From Flavobacterium panici (GTDB taxonomy: Bacteria > Bacteroidota > Bacteroidia > Flavobacteriales > Flavobacteriaceae): DNA of 64,000 nt. Below the pieces are notes generated by a model, which was not told the DNA's origin, ran no database searches, and saw nothing but the letters and a program-made list of their open reading frames with translations. Positions 63,707 through 64,000 of the stretch are shown here, piece after piece (positions within the stretch are counted from its first letter, which is position 1; each line of letters begins with the position of its first letter). The translations under genes and the position numbers were made by a program. Location: the NCBI RefSeq assembly GCF_903819335.1, contig NZ_CAIJDE010000017.1:337397-401396 (forward strand), written 5' to 3'.

Positions 63707-64000
63707 TGAACTGCCCCCAAAAAGTTAGACACTATTTGGGGGCATTTTTATGGAAAGAAAAGTCAAGTACAATTGTGAATTTAAACTTCGTTGTGTAGAA
63801 GAAGTTTTAAAAAGACACAACTCGGTTAAAGGCACAGCCAGAGCAAACAAGATAGCCGAAAGCAACCTTACATGCTGGATTAGCCGTTATAATGAATTTG
63901 GAATAGAAGGTCTTTTACCAAGACAAAAAAATAAAATTTACACTGCAGACTTTAAATTGAAAGTGATACAAACCATTCAAAATAAGTCTATATCTTTGGA
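63707..64000 (+). mobile_element. left end of an IS3-family element
   Basis: The sequence from TGAACTGCCCCCAAAAAG (63707) has the typical left terminus of IS3-family elements of the IS150 type. It includes a 10-bp hairpin TGCCCCCAAA (63712-63721) / TTTGGGGGCA (63735-63744). The element continues past the window edge, so its right end and target duplication are not visible. Confidence 0.85.
63750..64000 (+). CDS. IS3-family transposase OrfA, 5' part
   Basis: Partial frame from the ATG at 63750 to the window edge (about 83 codons). It encodes MERKVKYNCEFKLRCVEEVL and continues with a helix-turn-helix of the HTH_Tnp/IS150 OrfA type: 'GTARANKIAESNLTCWISRY', then 'GIEGLLPRQ'. OrfA binds the element ends; the catalytic DDE OrfB would lie downstream, usually reached by -1 frameshifting. 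The TTTATGG context just after the left-end hairpin is normal for this family. Only the 5' part is present because of the window edge, so intactness cannot be judged. Confidence 0.85.
   Translation, partial: MERKVKYNCEFKLRCVEEVLKRHNSVKGTARANKIAESNLTCWISRYNEFGIEGLLPRQKNKIYTADFKLKVIQTIQNKSISL

Overview
This window comes from a low-GC chromosome of the Bacteroidota, almost certainly a Flavobacterium close to F. johnsoniae. Three things support that: a complete sprB-type gliding-motility gene cluster, promoters of the flavobacterial type (TTG, 17-19 nt, TANNTTTG), and housekeeping proteins of flavobacterial character. No rRNA, tRNA, CRISPR array or prophage was seen.

Positions 1-36,200 are read almost entirely from the minus strand and hold the gliding-adhesin locus. 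From a promoter at 36,168-36,197, transcription runs leftwards through a 150-aa secreted protein, a 430-aa beta-helix-like secreted protein, a 136-aa secreted protein, SprC (493 aa, type B T9SS sorting domain), SprD (1485 aa: PorP/SprF-type barrel, a very long Ala/Lys/Asp 17-residue repeat rod, SPOR-like tail), SprB (8145 aa, the giant mobile surface adhesin) and SprF (outer-membrane PorP/SprF protein needed for SprB export). A LytS/LytTR two-component pair follows on the same strand. SprB is larger than the 669-kDa F. johnsoniae protein. Much of it is a nine-fold super-repeat of about 1.76 kb, each unit carrying about seven SprB-type domains.

Positions 36,500-41,400 are on the plus strand: holB (DNA polymerase III delta prime), a DoxX-like membrane protein, a KilA-N protein, an acyl-CoA thioesterase and recA, then a possible 34-codon basic ORF between hairpins. 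Positions 41,400-45,400 hold a PlsC acyltransferase, a GxxExxY gene enclosed by inverted copies of an extragenic repeat, trpS and two unknown proteins. Positions 45,400-52,300 hold dprA, an HU-like/SPOR protein, two secreted unknown proteins, a Pif1-like helicase with an HTH_40-type tail and an OmpH/Skp-like lipoprotein.

Positions 52,300-57,400 hold a 685-bp spacer with a duplicated ~140-bp element, a SAM methyltransferase, a GNAT acetyltransferase with an apparent one-base frameshift at its start, mnmG (gidA) and ybeY. Around mnmG lie ten parS-like palindromes (TGTTYCACGTGRAACA type), eight of them within about 465 bp, so this is probably a chromosomal ParB-loading centromere. Positions 57,400-64,000 hold a large DUF4175-type membrane protein, gltX, an SPFH/band-7 protein and the left end of an IS3-family element cut off by the window edge.

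The most interesting points are the super-repeat organisation of SprB, the rod-like SprD, the hairpins between sprD and sprB, the parS cluster, the repeat-enclosed GxxExxY gene and several predicted leaderless promoters.
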